Assembly (NCBI GenBank): GCA_947488325.1
Contig: CANKYZ010000005.1
Span: 1 to 64,000, forward strand
Source: an uncultured Erythrobacter sp.
GTDB lineage: Bacteria; Pseudomonadota; Alphaproteobacteria; Sphingomonadales; Sphingomonadaceae
Direction: 5' to 3'
DNA: 64,000 nt
Part shown: in pieces, positions 63,401-64,000 of the stretch
How the letters are laid out: every line of letters starts with the position of its first letter
How positions within the stretch are numbered: the first letter of the stretch is position 1
Translations under genes and position numbers: made by a program
The notes under the pieces: generated by a model
The model's database searches: none
What the model was told of the DNA's origin: nothing
Seen by the model: the letters and a program-made list of their open reading frames with translations, nothing else

Positions 63401-64000
63401 TCAAACGACGCCGAACGCCAGCATAGCGTCTGCGACCTTTTTGAAGCCCGCAATATTTGCACCCTTCACATAGTCGACATAGCCGCCTTCTTGCTCGCCA
63501 TATTCGGTGCACTTGCCATGGATGCCTTCCATCAGATCGGTCAACATTTCGCCGAGTCGCTCTGAATTCCAGCTGATACGCTCTGAGTTCTGGCTCATTT
63601 CGAGGCCAGAAACCGCTACGCCGCCAGCATTCGCCGCTTTTCCCGGGCCATACATAATCTTAGCATCGTGGAATATCTTCACACCTTGCAACGTTGTAGG
63701 CATATTTGCGCCTTCGGAAACGCCTTTGACGCCGTTTGCGACGAGTTCCCTAGCTTCGTCTTCATTAAGCTCATTCTGTGTTGCGCAGGGAAGCGCCAAA
63801 TCGCATGGGACATCCCAAGGACGCTTGCCTTCGTGGAACGAGGCATTGGTGAAATGATCGGAATACTCGCTGATCCGGCCGCGCTTTACGGTCTTGAGGT
63901 GCTTGATCCAGTCAATCTTTTCCTGATCGATGCCGTCAGGATCGTGGATGAAACCGCCTGAATCTGACATCGTCAGAACCTTGCCGCCAAGCTGCGTAAT
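63401..64000 (-). CDS. gdhA: NADP-type glutamate dehydrogenase, C-terminal part
   Basis: About 199 codons at the 3' end of the gene; the frame continues past the window edge. Text such as LPCATQNELNEDEARELVANGVKGVSEGANMPTT, APGKAANAGGV-like GPGKAANAGGVAVSGLEMSQN and KGANIAGFKKVADAML matches the C-terminal half of hexameric GdhA closely. The enzyme makes glutamate from 2-oxoglutarate and ammonium with NADPH. The start codon, catalytic Lys and the first half of the coenzyme domain are outside the window. A terminator lies 30 bases after its stop. Confidence 0.93.
   Translation of the reverse strand: MTQLGGKVLTMSDSGGFIHDPDGIDQEKIDWIKHLKTVKRGRISEYSDHFTNASFHEGKRPWDVPCDLALPCATQNELNEDEARELVANGVKGVSEGANMPTTLQGVKIFHDAKIMYGPGKAANAGGVAVSGLEMSQNSERISWNSERLGEMLTDLMEGIHGKCTEYGEQEGGYVDYVKGANIAGFKKVADAMLAFGVV

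Overview
The window looks like chromosomal DNA of an aerobic alphaproteobacterium, most likely a marine member of the Sphingomonadales (Erythrobacteraceae-like). This is inferred from gene content: a NodT-type efflux lipoprotein, S46 dipeptidyl peptidase, PhoX-like phosphatase, GMC oxidoreductase fused to an alpha/beta hydrolase, paired acyl-CoA dehydrogenases and CaiB-type CoA transferase. GC content is moderate. I saw no tRNA, rRNA, CRISPR array, prophage or insertion sequence.

Layout. 1-3.5 kb: 5' part of an autotransporter-like passenger gene, an OxyR regulator with both redox cysteines, and a membrane diguanylate cyclase. 3.6-10.1 kb: a translationally coupled operon of serine hydrolase, metallophosphoesterase and a 1273-residue GMC/hydrolase fusion. 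10.4-14.8 kb: DUF547 lipoprotein, a GT-C/GT2 fusion, a small secreted protein and a sterol-desaturase-family protein. 14.97-18.9 kb: a gene graveyard with four decayed genes (FAD dehydrogenase tail, aldehyde dehydrogenase tail, D-aminoacylase-like amidohydrolase, zinc alcohol dehydrogenase head) around one intact aldehyde dehydrogenase. 18.95-33.9 kb: catabolic and hydrolytic genes (CoA transferase, second sterol-desaturase-family protein, M3 peptidase, penicillin-acylase-family enzyme, amidohydrolase, acyl-CoA dehydrogenase, tautomerase plus SDR, S46 peptidase, PhoX-like protein). 34.1-38.8 kb: a complete NodT-MacA-MacB type export operon. 38.8-46.2 kb: a VIT-domain protein, an acyl-CoA dehydrogenase pair and an aldonolactone-oxidase-like flavoprotein.

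The most striking part is 46.6-63.3 kb. Two convergent operons together encode what reads as a complete electron-transfer route across the envelope. The minus-strand operon (62.2 to 56.2 kb) encodes a cytoplasmic flavoprotein with two cyclic-nucleotide-binding domains and four ferredoxin-type cysteine clusters, a di-heme b-type membrane protein, a one-pass membrane protein with a cytoplasmic FHA domain and ten periplasmic c-hemes, and a CpdA-like phosphodiesterase. The plus-strand operon (46.6 to 56.1 kb) encodes a pentaheme cytochrome, a lipoprotein with two GlcG/HbpS-like domains, a cysteine-free outer-membrane beta-barrel, and a 1424-residue decaheme cytochrome with an LVIVD-type propeller. 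A CcmI-like TPR protein for cytochrome c maturation is divergent from the second operon. At least 25 c-type hemes are predicted. FHA and cyclic-nucleotide domains placed in the electron path suggest a conduit gated by phosphorylation and cAMP/cGMP; this is inference. The window ends inside an NADP-type glutamate dehydrogenase gene.
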